64,000 bases of DNA from Carposina sasakii (GCA_014607495.2 CP053152.1:10523899-10587898); one strand, 5' to 3'; positions 21,193-33,772 are shown, counted from the first letter of the stretch. Notes: a model not told the origin generated them from the sequence alone. A program made the numbers and translations.

Positions 21193-21319
21193 GCAAAGCG
21201 ATAGCGAAAATTGTACAAAAATTGCTGATTGCTTGTCAAATTCGTATTACGTGAAATGAATTGCAAAGGAACTTTGACATTTCAAGGCGAATATTGTACA
21301 ATTTCCGCTATCGCTTTGC
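21193..21319. repeat. Inverted repeat, 26-bp arms
   Basis: Arms at 21193-21218 and 21294-21319 are reverse complements over 26 bp with one mismatch (GCAAAGCGATAGCG then AAATTGTACAA). The 75-bp loop shows no coding sense. It may be a small MITE or a hairpin-forming relic. Confidence 0.7.
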
Positions 21320-21684
21320 TTCGGCTTTGCTATTGCAAATTAGGTAATCAGGGGGAGGGTATAATAGGTTATATTCTGGAGTCCACTCGGACAAAAGCTA
21401 GTTTTTTTTACCAAGATTGGTTTTCTAAATAACCCATACCGTATTCCACCGTATTCCACCGTATTTTTATCTAAATAGGGGATCTTTTTTTCAATGTTTC
21501 TATATCTTTGTGAGCTACTTCATTTGTGTCAAAAAGGAAGTTAGGCAATTTAAAAGCTTACAGATCAATCTGTAACATTATGGAAACAGCTTGCTCAGAT
21601 CCGAAATGGGGTAGAAATAAAATTATCTTATTGATACAATTATAGACCTTTAGATCAAATATCAGCGGGGTTGTTATCTATATC

Positions 21685-21775
21685 ATAGCCAGAGCTGCAG
21701 GATCACGGAGGAGATCCTTTCAGACACGTTCAGCATAGCGGGGTCAGATGTTAATGATTAGTAACCAGTTGCTAT
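21685..21775 (-). repeat. Dispersed repeat family R6, copy 2 (inverted)
   Basis: Read on the minus strand it gives GTTACTAATCATTAACATCT, CCGCTATGCTGAACGTGTC, GGATCTCCTCCGTGATCCTG and CAGCTCTGGC in the same order as the plus-strand copies at 34268 and 37318. Confidence 0.6.
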
Positions 21776-22431
21776 TATTCGATCTTTAGTTTACTATGTA
21801 CTGTTAGTTTAGATGTCAAAAGAGTTCAATACATATTTTTTATAATATTTTATTGATACAACCTTCATATAACTAATTAAAAGTTCATACCGCTCCAATG
21901 ATTTCCATAAAGCATTACCCACGCGTGACATTTAACAAACAAGCATGCAATCACCTGCCATATAGCTCGCTCAACTAACCTTAATTTTATTCCCCGCAAC
22001 TATTCTGCAGTCGCATCACGTCTCAAATAGGTACGTGAAGCCATATCTATCCGCTGTACTAAAACACTAAAACAGCACTAAAAACGCAGCTTAAGTAAGA
22101 CTTAATGGGTTAAGTAGGTGGAGAAAGTTGGAACTGCTCCTTTGAAATATATTTAGAGGTTCCACTCAAGCGGTGAGTCGAGGGCATTATACGTATGTTT
22201 ATTGCTACTTGTCCATCGGTCGACTCGGTTGAGCGCTATCAAAATTATGGCGGACAAAATGAACGATTAAAATTTTAAATGCTATTTAATGCACGGTGAC
22301 TAGGTATATTCAATTTTATTACTTAATTAAATTTTGGTCTCATAACGTTAATTTCCAACACTTAAATCCTGATTCTGTAACTACATGTGACTGTTTTCTT
22401 TGATAAACACACAGCTATATTTTATTACTAA

Positions 22432-22792
22432 CTAGTGGACGCCCGCGACTCCGTCCGTGTGGACTACAGAAATAACAAAATGTCGAAATTATTCGGAATA
22501 AAAATATTTTCCCGGAATAAAAAGTAGCCTATATGTTAAGTGGGGCTTGTCACAATATATTCCTGAAAATATTGTATACATCGAAATCGGTTCAGCCGTT
22601 TCTGAGATTAGCGTGCACAAATGCACAGACAAACAGACAAACCGACAAACAGATAAACCGACAAACAGGCAAAAATTCTAAAAACCATCGTTTTGGATTC
22701 TATTGCGGTGATAAAGGTCTACTATAATATTTTTTCTCATATATCTTCCATGTACAGACAGCGATCCGTTACATTTTTATTCTATGTATAGA
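22432..22792 (-). mobile_element. Non-autonomous Helitron
   Basis: 361 bp on the minus strand. The 3' end is at the left (CTAG at 22432-22435 followed by a GC-rich CGCGGAC-type hairpin region, read as GTGGACGCCCGCGACTCCGT). The 5' end TCTATACATAGAATAAAAAT is at the right. The body contains an (ACAGACAAACCG)n-like run. It is closely related to 36551-36844. No coding capacity. Confidence 0.7.
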
Positions 22793-24600
22793 TAGATGAA
22801 CCAAAAAATTAACATTATTTAGCTTGCAAATTAATTATTTATAGACATAAATACGACGTAAATGTTCAGCTAAATTACATTTTCCCAATTTTAATCATGA
22901 CTCAGATTACAAAACACAATCCGTCAAAATAAGAAATCCCCAAACTCCCCGAGCCCAATATTTAACTTTGTCATCCAAACGCATTCGCTTGACAATGTCT
23001 TTACTCGTAAGTATTATATCATTCATCCTTAAAATGGATTCCGAAGGAGGGAAGCAATTTCATTTGTGAGAACCTGCTCCTGCTTATAATCCGTCCGAGG
23101 TAATAACGTTTCATATTCGTAATAGAATCATTTTGCGTCGCCCGGAAAGTTTATAGTCTCATTTTCATTGAAAGCGTTTAGTACGAATAAACTTGTAGAA
23201 TATTTGATGTGCAGGAGTGGAACGGAATGGTCCAATCTCCGGCCTAGCCGTCCGACTCATCAACGGCTAGGCTGACGGTTTTTACTTTGCTAGAATGGAT
23301 TATTATCTTTTTAACTCTCCAAATTGGTGTTCAATTTTAATTATATTGTAATCCTTATCTAAAATTGACAATGATATAGGCCTTATAACCGTATCTAATA
23401 GACATAATACACATTGTCTATTAAGATTTTTAGTATAGCAATCAATTGTGATAAAATTACTATAGTTAAATAAACGCAAGGCATTATAGATGTCTTAGCC
23501 ATACCTTCTAAGCCATTCTAACGAGAAATTTAACAAGGATACCTCTCAAATTAGGTCGTATACTATCATGAACTCCGAGTATCTGTCGGATAAATACAAC
23601 TTTTTATCACTGCGTATTTGCACAGGTAGAGGAAAATTCTAATTTGTTGTGTTATCGAATACACGGGGCGGGGGAGTGCGTAGTCCTCGGAGGTGAGCCC
23701 GGGCGCCAGCACAAGATTTATGTAAGGACTTTCGTGTTTGTACGAGTAGTTAAGCAGGGGAAGGGGACTCATCTACATTCGCTTTTCCTCACGCCAGATA
23801 TCTAACTAGGTATACAGCCTCCTTTGTCTATCCTCTCACATCCGCTACGCTATTCTTTAACAAAAAAAAAACACTCTTTAAAATTCAACGTAAAAAACTT
23901 TTGTACAATTTCTCACCATAGACATATCATCTGGCGTGCATGAGTTTTTTGTTGGGACGTAGGAAGTCCCTTTGTATTTGTTATGAAAGTCAGCTAAGGA
24001 ATATCCAGCTCGCTAGCATGCAATGGGCATTGTTTTCAGAAAATTCTAGACTTAGACGCAACACGTGGAGCGCTAAGTAATGAAACCTGGCTTTAATTAA
24101 AAAGTCGTTAGAACATAACCGGCGGCCAATAAACCCGAATGGGCTTCGTCGTAAACCTTAAGTTGTAGTTCAGTTTTGTGATTTTACAGTAATCCGTATT
24201 TAAACTAGGGTCACGCATAAAACGTAATGAATTACAAAGTCCGAAGTGAAAACGCGTGGTTCCGTCGACTTTGGTGTGTATTACAACTACTTGCCGAGGG
24301 TCGAAGTTATTATATTTTACAATGGGCACTGAACAATGCAAATTTGAGAATAACCTTGCAACTTGTTTGTGGTACAGACGGAAATGAAAGTTAGTAATTG
24401 TCACTTAGCTGGTTAACAAGATTTATTATGTTTTCTCGCTGTGTTAACTGTTTAAAAACTTTTTATTTGCAAAACAAGAATAATATTGTAATTGTTAATA
24501 TAATAAACTAAGTCTTTATTGGCAGATTTTTCCCATAGTCAGATAATTTTGACGCTTTTTTTCTCTAAAACTTGATAAAGATTTTCTTGATAAACACTTT
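22793..24600. other. Non-coding stretch, no gene seen
   Basis: AT-rich with stops in all frames. A short GC-rich patch at 23655-23765 gives a 68-codon minus-strand frame with no recognisable motif. Nothing else found. Confidence 0.45.
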
Positions 24601-24688
24601 GATCTAGTCCCACAATAAGATCCCTAAGGTCTTGTGTCGTGGGTACTAATCACCAGTATATAAATACATAGATAAGTATAGAAATACA
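24601..24688 (-). mobile_element. Fragment of tRNA-derived SINE (3' half)
   Basis: The reverse complement matches the 3' half of the SINE at 47083-47325: TAGTACCCACGACACAAGAC, then CTTAGGGATCTTATTGTGGG and ACTAGATC. The tRNA-like head is missing, so this copy is 5'-truncated. Confidence 0.75.
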
Positions 24689-25384
24689 GTATCGACTTTA
24701 TCCTTCATACAGTCTGTCAATTTGGAAAAATCTGCCCTAAATAAAAGCAATTTTACTATTCAACTGATATATTGTGATGGTGTGTTGGTGATAGAAAATC
24801 GCTGAAATGTTGAACATGGACATCAGATTAAAACGATTCGCCTGCTATTAGAACCTAATTCAATAACACATCATCACCAATAGTCAAATACATGAAACTA
24901 CAGCAACCATGACCCAGAATCAAAACACCCTAAAGGTAATATTTCCCAAGAAAACACATAGGCATCCTATATTAGTCATTGTCAGGAACTTTCTCGCAAA
25001 ATCTCACCTCACATAGGCTCTTTGTCACCGGGGCTTTGGGGCCATAGTCTTGATGTTATTGCGGCAATTAATCATAACTTGGTGTTAGTGAAATTTCTCG
25101 AAATTTCTCGCCGCTGGTCTATTGGCGCCTGGGCTCATGGAGGCATGAAATTGGATACGGGTACCATAACGTTTCAACTGGGCCAGCGTTTTCGAATTAT
25201 GCGCGTTTTCTAGCCAATATTAAGGTGAATTTGTGGTGTGGGGAGTTTTTTTAAATAGATATAATTAAAGGTAGTGATTTTTATAGGTATATTATTATTA
25301 TTTATAGGTATATTATCTGTAAAAGTAAAAAAAAATAGTATACGAGTATCACGTTTAAAGCTCGTAATTATGTTTATAATGATA
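24689..25384. other. Non-coding stretch, no gene seen
   Basis: No motif, repeat or open frame of note recognised; 25030-25210 is slightly GC-raised. Confidence 0.4.
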
Positions 25385-25577
25385 CTAGCAGACGCGCAGA
25401 CGCTACGACTTCGTCTGCGTGAAATGTAGATAAAATAGTTCTGAATAAAAAAGTAGCTTATCTCCTTCTCTCAGGCTCTAAACTATGTGTGTAGTAAATT
25501 TTATTTTAAATAAATTTAGTAGTTTTGACATAAAGGGATAACAAACAAACATACCTTTTGCATTAATATATTATAGT
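25385..25577 (-). mobile_element. Short non-autonomous Helitron (probable)
   Basis: The left edge CTAGCAGACGCGCAGACG with the CTACGACTTCGTCTGCGTG hairpin reads on the minus strand as a Helitron 3' end (hairpin, then CTAG). The right edge, read on the minus strand, gives an AT-rich start and a (GTTT)n run typical of Helitron 5' regions. Its exact 5' end is uncertain. Confidence 0.5.
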
Positions 25578-26371
25578 TAAAATAAACAGTTTGGATTTGT
25601 TCCAGTAAAATTAAATAATATTATTTTATATTAAAAAAAAACATATTTAAAGCGCAATAACCCTAATTTACCGCCAGCAGTAATATAAAGTCCACTGTAC
25701 AATATCAAATTAAAAAACACGCTCATAATTTTTATTTAAATTACCTATTAAAATACAGCACAATTAATTGCATACTGCTTAAACTTTCCCGGGGTCGTGA
25801 CAGAATGCGAGCATGGAATTATGATAATAGTTTAAAAGCAATTTTGGAGGTAGATGCACCAATTTTCGGCACTGGGTGTCACAAATACGCGGCACGGACT
25901 ACAACTTACTACGAACTACTACGACTTGCTACGGACTACGATCTTAGGCGTAGCATATTAAAATAAGGTAGTACACCTTATTTATGTCTTGTAATAATTT
26001 AGAATAGTTTTTGTTCGCATTTATCACTAAGTTAAGCGGAAAATAGACAATTTTAAGTGTTTAAGGAGGGAGTAAATTAAGTCTGTGCTTAGTAAGTTTG
26101 CGCATACTTTATTCCGGGTATTTCGGTGCAACAGTGCAAGTAATTGTTTCAGTGACAAAGGTGAGTTTTATTTGTGCAATTTGTTGATCTTGTGCACGAT
26201 CTTTGGCTTAACTTTAGCACTATATACGGCTACTTCCTTACAAGTATAGGTAGATACTTATAAGTAGATACCTACTACTTTTATACTTTTGACATAGCAT
26301 TTTGCAAATGAACAGTGGATAAAGAAAAATTTCATTTAAATGATATTATATCAATTATAAATATGTATGTA
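25578..26371. other. Non-coding stretch with degenerate CTACG-type tandem run
   Basis: At 25891-25943 there is an imperfect tandem run of ACTACG/ACTTACTACGA-type units, and a similar CTACG-rich block recurs near 42410-42490. No gene seen. Confidence 0.4.
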
Positions 26372-26612
26372 TATTCTTCTATGCTGCTCTGAGAGGTATA
26401 TGCAGCTGCTTCTCTTCCCGGGCATACTGTACAAGTCAGTAGACGGACAAGAGGGTTTAGGTGTTTTGTAGGCGATGGGCTACTACTAACCGAACTTATA
26501 CATCCTCAAAATTGGTCAGAAGTGGCACCATGTGGTTCTATCGGCCCTTGGTGCCTTCCCCGTAAGGGATGAAGGCGTGATTATATGTATGTATGTATAA
26601 ATATGTATGAAG
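26372..26612 (+). mobile_element. Retroposon repeat with (ATGT)n tail, copy A
   Basis: Contains GGCATACTGTACAAGTCAGT, GGCGATGGGC, GGCACCATGTGGTTCTATCG, CCGTAAGGGATGAAGGCGTG and an ATGTATGTATGT tail at the right. The same blocks occur inverted at 29391-29617 and 53525-53703. A simple-repeat tail at a fixed end marks it as a SINE or the 3' end of a LINE; no coding part is present. Confidence 0.6.
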
Positions 26613-27419
26613 CGAATGTTCGATCCCAATCACAGGCCACTGAATTTATTTAATGCACGGATTTTCTAAATAAAATCACTTAGCCGAGGAGAGTTGGCGT
26701 CAGGCAGTAGCCGGCCCTAATACAAACGCGAAATCTTTGGAATATAAGATTCGTAAGAATTAATAATGGTATAAGGGCAAGAAGATGATGATATCAAATA
26801 AAAATGTAAAATAGTATTATTAGTAGGTAGTCGTCATAAAACACTTAAAATTTCCTGAAAAATAACTCCAAAAGACACCACACTTGATTCCCATTTCCAC
26901 ACTGCCGAAGTCGATAGTACATAGCCATTAATTGGTATTAGTGTGTGAGGTCGTGCGTCCGACTCCCACTTATTTTTCACGTTAGCTGTATCATTGGTAA
27001 GGCAAAAAAGTAGTTTAGCAATAACGACCACTGGTTATAACATATAGGAAATGAGTACGTAGTACAAGTGGACGCGATAATAATAATACAAGACTTAAGG
27101 TACATAATATTTTATATCTATAAAAAACACAAGAGCTGTAAACTTTTTACATAAAGAAAATGAAATAAAATGAAAATTTCAGAAATAATGGATACAAATT
27201 CATTTTAGTTTTTAATAAGGAAAAAATAAAACATTGAGTTTTGAGACAAAACCGCGACAGTATACTAGTGCAATAAAAGATAATTAATGTAAATATTAAC
27301 TAGGTGTTATAACCGTATAAAATCAAAACTAAATGTAATAAAATCATACTGATGCATAATAATTAGAACTAAAAAAATTTGTTAGACCAAAATGTGTTCT
27401 AGATTTAAGATGTTTATCC
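26613..27419. other. Non-coding stretch, no gene seen
   Basis: AT-rich, stops in all frames; nothing recognised. Confidence 0.4.
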
Positions 27420-27690
27420 ACCCAGCTGCATACTTCAGCCTATTGCAGTCCACTGCTGGACGTAGGCCTCCCCCAAGGCACGCCACAAGGCTACTGCCAC
27501 AGGGGGGTTTTGCCCATAGTCACCACGCTGGGCAGGCGGGTTTGTGACCGCAGTGTGATTTTCGGACTATGTTGTCAGTACGGAAGGCGCTGCTGCCCAC
27601 CTCCCGGAAACCCTTAATCGCCTCGTACGATACCCACGGGCAGGCAGAGGTGGTACAAACTCTACTCTGCCGGCACCACGCGGCTAGCAT
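27420..27690 (-). mobile_element. 3' fragment of a second RTE-like LINE family
   Basis: Shares the core GTCCACTGCTGGACGTAGGC then CTCCCCCA with the 3' end of the RTE at 252-357, in the same orientation, but the rest of the sequence differs. It is much more GC-rich than its surroundings and continues about 250 bp upstream in the element. Ends are approximate and no target duplication was identified. Confidence 0.6.
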
Positions 27691-29390
27691 AAATCATAAT
27701 AAATAACATGATTGTTACCTTAACGGAAAACAATAGACTAATAGGTAGCAAGAATTCATTACCTCAAATCAAGTTATAGGTATATGAGTAAATTGTAATT
27801 GAAGACAAACTACTAATTTTTTACACTGTGTCAGTAGTCCGGGCGCTCGGATTATTGAATTAAACTTGATAAGTGTATTAGCCGATGTTGTTTCATTCGA
27901 CTGATTAACGGCCGTCGCTTTTTCTCTCATTTATATGATAATGAGACGCCGCCGCAGGCAATTATCGTGTGTAAAATGTCACTTTACTGTACTGGTTCAA
28001 TTGCAGGGCGACAAAAAGGGAATTTCGATGTGTCATTTACTGTTGCGAATTCTAATATTGTTTTGATATAACTAGAAATGCCTAATAATAGTTTGAATTT
28101 AAGATAGTTGGTTTTAAGATAGTAAAGCAGTGATGTACTATCAAAGTAATTATAAATCACAAAGTAGTACTATTTTTATGAGTCTCTTGAAAGATATCTC
28201 TTAAAAGAAAGTATTAAAAATATTTGAAAACCTACCTTCAATTAAGCCTAATTTTCATGATAGGTACCATTTCCTTACCCGGTGCATACAATTGAAGCAA
28301 AAAATTTGTGGCATGATCTAAACTGCCATTTTTTGACACTTTGTTCAAGTTTTTACTAGTAAACATTGGCATAACAATAATTTCATTCAAGAAAATTACT
28401 CTTGAATGTTCAAGAAAATGGATGTTTATTATCTAAGTGAAGCTTCAATTTTTCACGATTTTTATGTTGCGCATGTGCCAGTATGGAAAAAAAAAAATTC
28501 GGACAAAGTCATGGGCATCCGTTAGTGTAAAATATATTCCAATATCTATGATGCTCACTGTGCACTTACCTATTCAAGCCGTACATTCCGCAGCGTAAAT
28601 ATAGGTAATTCAATGTTTTTACAAAATTAACTTTGCTTATTTTCAAATAGTATTAATTAAGCTTCAATTTCGACGGCTGTAGTGTTGATTTGCCTAATCA
28701 GTTTGTTTTGTAACTCGCACATTTGCAAATTCAATGGGAATCGATTTAAATAAAATGGAAACGTCTTTGTTGTGCTGCGCTGATTAAATAGGTTGCGCGC
28801 TGGATTTATGTTGATTCAGAGGTAACGAGCAAAATACGATACTTATACTGAATTTGCATGGACTTATTTATAGCATTATACTAGTACCTACATTGATAGC
28901 TAATTTGTAAAACAATAATTAATGTTGAATGAAGATTTCTATGATCTTTATTATTTTGATTTTAATACTACCAGAATATTAGAGTTCCACATAATGTGAT
29001 TAGTAGGTATTTAATAAAGTTTTGTATTATTACCACGAGCATAAAATATTTCTTCGGTTAGAGATCATTTCTCTAAAATTACTATAGTTACAACTAACAA
29101 GTTCTCCTACACGACGATATTATGAAACAGTCATTTCATAAAAAACAATAAAACTTGAAACCCGTGACGTGACGTCTGCAGAGGGGAGCAAAGTGGTTCT
29201 TGTTCCTACTTAGTCCCGGCTCGGTACACCTCTGTCTACCTCTAATTCTCTTTTGTTTAATACAATTCATTGTCACAGTGCACACTTGAAATGGTGGTTC
29301 AAGTTTTGTGAATAACAGCGGGCTTACAACATGTTATAGGTATAACTTAATTAATGTATTTTCGTTATTTCTTCTGACAAAACAATGATT
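27691..29390. other. Non-coding stretch with one GC-raised island
   Basis: No gene seen. 27885-28025 is a compact block of higher complexity containing ATAATGAGACGCCGCCGCAG and two ATTATCG/AATTATCG-like sites. It could be a conserved regulatory element, but sequence alone cannot show this. Confidence 0.35.
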
Positions 29391-29617
29391 TATATATACA
29401 TACATATACATATAATCACGCATTTGTCCCTTACGGGGTAGGCAGGGCAGCAAGGGCCGATAGATCCACATGGTGCCACTTGTGATAAATTTTGAGGGCA
29501 TAGTTGAAATGTACAAGTTCGATTAGTAGTGACAGGTGGTCAGCCCATCGCCTACAAAACACCAAGACCCTCCTGTCCCTCTACTGACTTGTACAGTATG
29601 CCCGCGGGAATAGAAGC
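29391..29617 (-). mobile_element. Retroposon repeat with (ATGT)n tail, copy B
   Basis: Minus-strand copy of the repeat at 26372-26612. The simple tail reads ATACATACATATACATATAA at the left, followed by TCACGCATTTGTCCCTTACG and further shared blocks up to TGACTTGTACAGTATGCCCG at the right. Confidence 0.6.
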
Positions 29618-29782
29618 TTTGTAATGTAAGAATGATTTGTAAACAAGAAATAATGCGCAACTTTGAATATATGTGTGTGTAAATGCCTTAATATTATCCC
29701 TATGAACGAATTCACGCAAATAATAATAATAATTTTAGATAAAAAATATGCGGGTGCTGTACATCAAATAACCATGCGAATA

Positions 29783-29786
29783 GTAC
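29783..29786. repeat. Left target-site duplication of solo LTR
   Basis: GTAC before the LTR, repeated at 30368-30371 after it. Confidence 0.65.
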
Positions 29787-30367
29787 TGTTACGTACTGGG
29801 TACGGGTGATTCGGAGCTGCCGATTAAAAGGTAGGCGTAGGTGTTAGAACTCTTTATTGGATGGAGCAGGTTACAGAATTCCAGCACTAATCACTAAACA
29901 CAGCACTAAACTATCACTTCCTTCACTATCGCTGGTATCGTTTTCCTTTGCTTGTTTAGCTTCCAATCTTATTCAAAGACTCAACCAAGACTGACTGCGT
30001 TGGCCAAACCCGCCGCTTATATACATCATGCGGTGCGCTCCTGCATATTCAGGAATATTCGTTGGGAGAAAGGTAGGTAAGGACAATCGGACACATTCTC
30101 GAGAAGTCCGTCTACCTTCCTAGTCCTGGCTAGCTAGTCTAGAACGTTCCCGACCGCAGATACGCAAATACACCGAGATTATTCTAAGAACCCGGAAAGA
30201 GTAATCGAATTTGCGATCTATTTTTATCAGTAGCGACATCTAGTTGATCGTGGCGTAACTACATAGCGGGGTTCTAACACTGCCCAAAGGAATCGATGTT
30301 GCGGACTACTTTTACCAGTAGCGACATCTAGTTTATTATCGCGTAAATATACAGCCCGATTGTAACA
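29787..30367 (-). mobile_element. Solo LTR, 581 bp
   Basis: Bounded by TGTTAC...GTAACA ends and a 4-bp GTAC duplication, with no internal retrotransposon sequence. Read on the minus strand it has promoter and processing signals in the right order: a TATATAAG box (plus strand CTTATATA near 30017), an initiator-like CAGTCAGTC about 30 bp on, and AATAAA near the 3' end (plus strand TTTATT near 29853). The U3 part holds an 88-bp direct repeat (30203 and 30291) sharing CAGTAGCGACATCTAGTT. A solo LTR arises by recombination between the two LTRs of a full element. The superfamily is unknown; a 4-bp duplication would suit gypsy. Confidence 0.75.
30203..30367. repeat. 88-bp direct repeat in U3 of solo LTR
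   Basis: AATCGA...CAGTAGCGACATCTAGTT...GCGTAA...TAACA occurs twice with a period of 88 bp (starts 30203 and 30291). The copies differ at many positions outside the shared core. Repeated U3 blocks often act as enhancers in LTRs. Confidence 0.7.
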
Positions 30368-30371
30368 GTAC

Positions 30372-33300
30372 CAACATTACGTCGGATATACATCAGAATA
30401 ATTTCGTTTACAATATTTTATTTTAATAAAATGATATGAGAACCCCACTGACTCTTCTAGACGAGCACCGAAATAGTAAAAATTTTATTGACGGCTGAGG
30501 ATTCCCATTCAAATTTCATATGTCAATGATAGTTACACCATAAGTTGATCCACTGCAACATCTACTCTGTACAACATGGAGCATGAACAGGTTGGGTTAC
30601 GTTATGATGACATTTGGATTTTCTCGCCGTAATATAGTGCGGGACAAGATGAGATCCGGAAATATGGTGCATACTCGCAAACCGCGGGTCTTATGTACGG
30701 GGTTAGCGTCTTTGGCTAATAAGTCTCTAGGATTTCATATGGAATACCTTTTTAGACGTGAAATGTATAAGAAAATAATTAATTTGATTTCCAAGTCAGT
30801 TTATTAATTAATAAGGAATTAGAGGATAGAATATGGTTAAACTGACTTAAACATTACACATTTGCTCATCCTTTATCGCGACTTAGACTGAAATGGGAAA
30901 TATGGATGTGTATTTTGCACACCTCTCCCTACCTTCGTAAATTATGATACTTAAAAATAAGATAGATAATTGACTAAAAACACAGCTTCTTTGTATATGT
31001 ACTTATAATATTATTTTTTGTTACAGGTAAGAGTAAAAGAGAGATTAATGCAGAGTAAGAGTAAGCTAAGATTTATTCATTTAACAAAAAACTTTTCATA
31101 AAATATAACCCTTTAGTACCATTATTGGCAACAGTTCATAGACTGTTGTAAAAATATAATCAGTAATACAACTTGAACTGTATTAAAATTGTAGCCATAT
31201 TACAATAAACTGTATTAAATTATACCCATATTATAAAAGTATTGCAATAAAATAATAATTTGCTTTTCATAAACACAATTCACTGACTTTTGAGTGTAAA
31301 ATATTATTGTATCGAGTATATTGAACCGAGCTTTTACTATTTAGATAAATGTTAATTGAAGTATAACTGTTTAAATTGGTGAATGATAATAATAAACGGG
31401 ACCACAACCGCAAAATAAACCATGTAGTTAGTGTTGGTAAATGTTCCATTGTAGATGCATTAGACTGCATTTTAATTCGTCATCGCGGGGAATATCATTT
31501 TGAAATAATAATTAGATCTCGGTTGGATGATAATTATGAATTTCCAGTCACAAATAGTCACAAACACACTTTTCAATATATTTTTATCATTCTCTTTTTT
31601 AAATTTAAAGTATGTATAGCATTTGTTTTAAAGAACTGAAATGTTCACACTGACTATTTTTAAATTTCATAAATGTACGATTTAAAACAATTTTACTTTT
31701 ATTAGGTTAGGTTAGGTTAAAAGCGTAGACTGACAATTACTTTAGTCTTGAAAAATTATTCGGGTTTATTTCTATGAGATACTCATAGTATTTTTATTAC
31801 TAATTTGTGATTTTGAGTCACCTTATGTGGTTTTAACCATTTATCTCAAAATACTGATATATTATCACACTTCCATAAACTAAAACACCTTAAAACTCAT
31901 ACAAAACATTTATATATTAAACGAATTCGATTCGAACACGCCGCTCACTATCGAAGTTTCTGTAACAAAGCACTAAGAAAGGCAAAAACACTTCAAAAAG
32001 TCGTTTGAGCACAATGGGAAAGTTTATTTTGGAAGGTCGGAAAGAAAACTGTTACAAAAAATATGACGTTTGAAAAATTACACGCATTCACAAATCATGC
32101 GGGGCCCTCTTTTGTGAAAAGTTTCTACTTACAAAGGGATCTAACTCGTTCTTGTGTGGATTCTATGCCCGTATGGCTGTTTGTTTGTAAACTTAATCTA
32201 TTTACCCTGAATTCTATTTGTTGTTTTACTAGAGTTTTGTTTTTATAAATATATAAAAAATTATGGATATTTTAGTTTTATTTTAGTAGACAATGCAGGT
32301 TGTAACTCGAATAGTATTTAATTGGCTAAATGACTTATTGCAAAAGACCATCAATCAACACTAAGGAAAAACATTTATACAGCGGGAAAATACAACTACT
32401 AGGAAATAATTAAATCATTATCATCATTTCAACAATAAGAAGTGCATTGCACATGTAGTTAAAATATTTGTTTAAAATGGACATAAGTATTTGTCAAACT
32501 AAATAACATCGAACACTCGAACACTACAAACAAATTGCGTTTGAAAAATAACAAGAGTAATGTGGCAAAAAACATCGGCCGGGGTGCAAAGTTACGATAA
32601 ATCACCAACTCCATAACCCACCTGAACGAGTGTACTAGACAAAAACTGAGCGTTTTGCGAATCGAAATACAAAATTCCATTTGGTCCCGTCGAGAGGAAA
32701 TGAAGCAATTAATTCGGCAGATGGCGCGCGTGCGAGCATTAATCATCGACTAATCGCGACTGCAGTCTTCGATTAATCGGCAGACATCGGCGATGCCGCG
32801 TGTATCTACTAGTCTATGTAATACTGTAACCCGGTTTGTATAATTTTGATGACGTGCTATTATAAAAATCGCGTAAGATAAGGACACATGGTCAACGTGA
32901 CATTTGATGATAATTCTTATATATTTTCTCTTAGATTCAGTATTGCTCAGTCCAACTAATGTTTACAAGTTTTTTTTGTATAAAAACGTAATATTCTATG
33001 TATTACAAAAATTAAGATCGTTACAGGCGACATCGAAGATTGGTTTAAAAAACAAAATAACTTTAAACACCCCGCTTATCAAAAATCTTAATTGACGAAC
33101 TACGTTAATAAGAAACAAAAACTTTTAATCCGAGCTTTTCTTAAATAAATTAACACCGATAACATCTATTGTCAGATTGGCAGGCTCAGAAGTTGCTGCT
33201 GTAATGAAATTGCTTAAAATTGATAATGCAAGGGCAATTAAAAATGCATTATATGTAAAAATGAATCAAGTCAGGAGTGAATCAGATCTGGAATGGGTGG

Positions 33301-33659
33301 ATTAAGGCGGTTTCCGGCTTAGCGAAGTGCACACGATACATTTACTGCGGAAACCTAGAGGTTTTTTATCGACACTAGATAAGGGTGAGCTCAATGTTGG
33401 AACAGCACGTAACGTGTTTTGTTAAGTGGATATAGGTTCAACGGAATATGTCTGAATATTTTTATGATATTATTATGTAGGTATACAAACTTAAAATTTA
33501 CGTACATTTACAAGGTGATAAAGTAAGGTACAATGTACGAAAAGGTATAAAATATTAAGAATCTTGCAATATTAAAATAGGGGAAAGTAAAATTATTTAG
33601 TTAAGTGAAGCGTCACATTTTTTGCATCTAAGCCTATTTTCATTTTTTATGATTGTATA
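30372..33659. other. Non-coding stretch
   Basis: No gene recognised. It contains a three-unit TTAGG run (31702-31716) and, at 32680-32815, a higher-complexity island with several TAATC/GATTA sites including the palindrome CGATTAATCG. Confidence 0.45.
31702..31716 (+). repeat. Short interstitial TTAGG run
   Basis: Three perfect copies of TTAGG, the insect telomere unit, plus a partial fourth. Too short to imply a telomere or fusion point. Confidence 0.6.
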
Positions 33660-33772
33660 TTATACCTATATTTGTCCCCCCTATACTAAACTAATTAGGA
33701 CATGAGTTTTCCCTTATAATCCTGTAGTTCGAGCTACCCATTTAGGAAATACAGTCATGTCTATGTATCTAC
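33660..33772 (+). repeat. Dispersed repeat family R6, copy 3
   Basis: Contains TTGTCCCCCCTATACTAAAC, CCCTTATAATCCTGTAGTTC and a degenerate CCATTTAGGAAATACAG block in the family order. Confidence 0.55.

Noticed and set aside
22533..22727. 64-codon ORF also present as a relative at 36567
   Set aside because: Similarity between the two translations comes from the shared non-coding Helitron body, not from a conserved protein; one copy reads through an (ACAGACAAACCG)n run.
31702..31716. Chromosome-fusion telomere scar
   Set aside because: Only three TTAGG units; such short runs arise by chance or as minor insertions.
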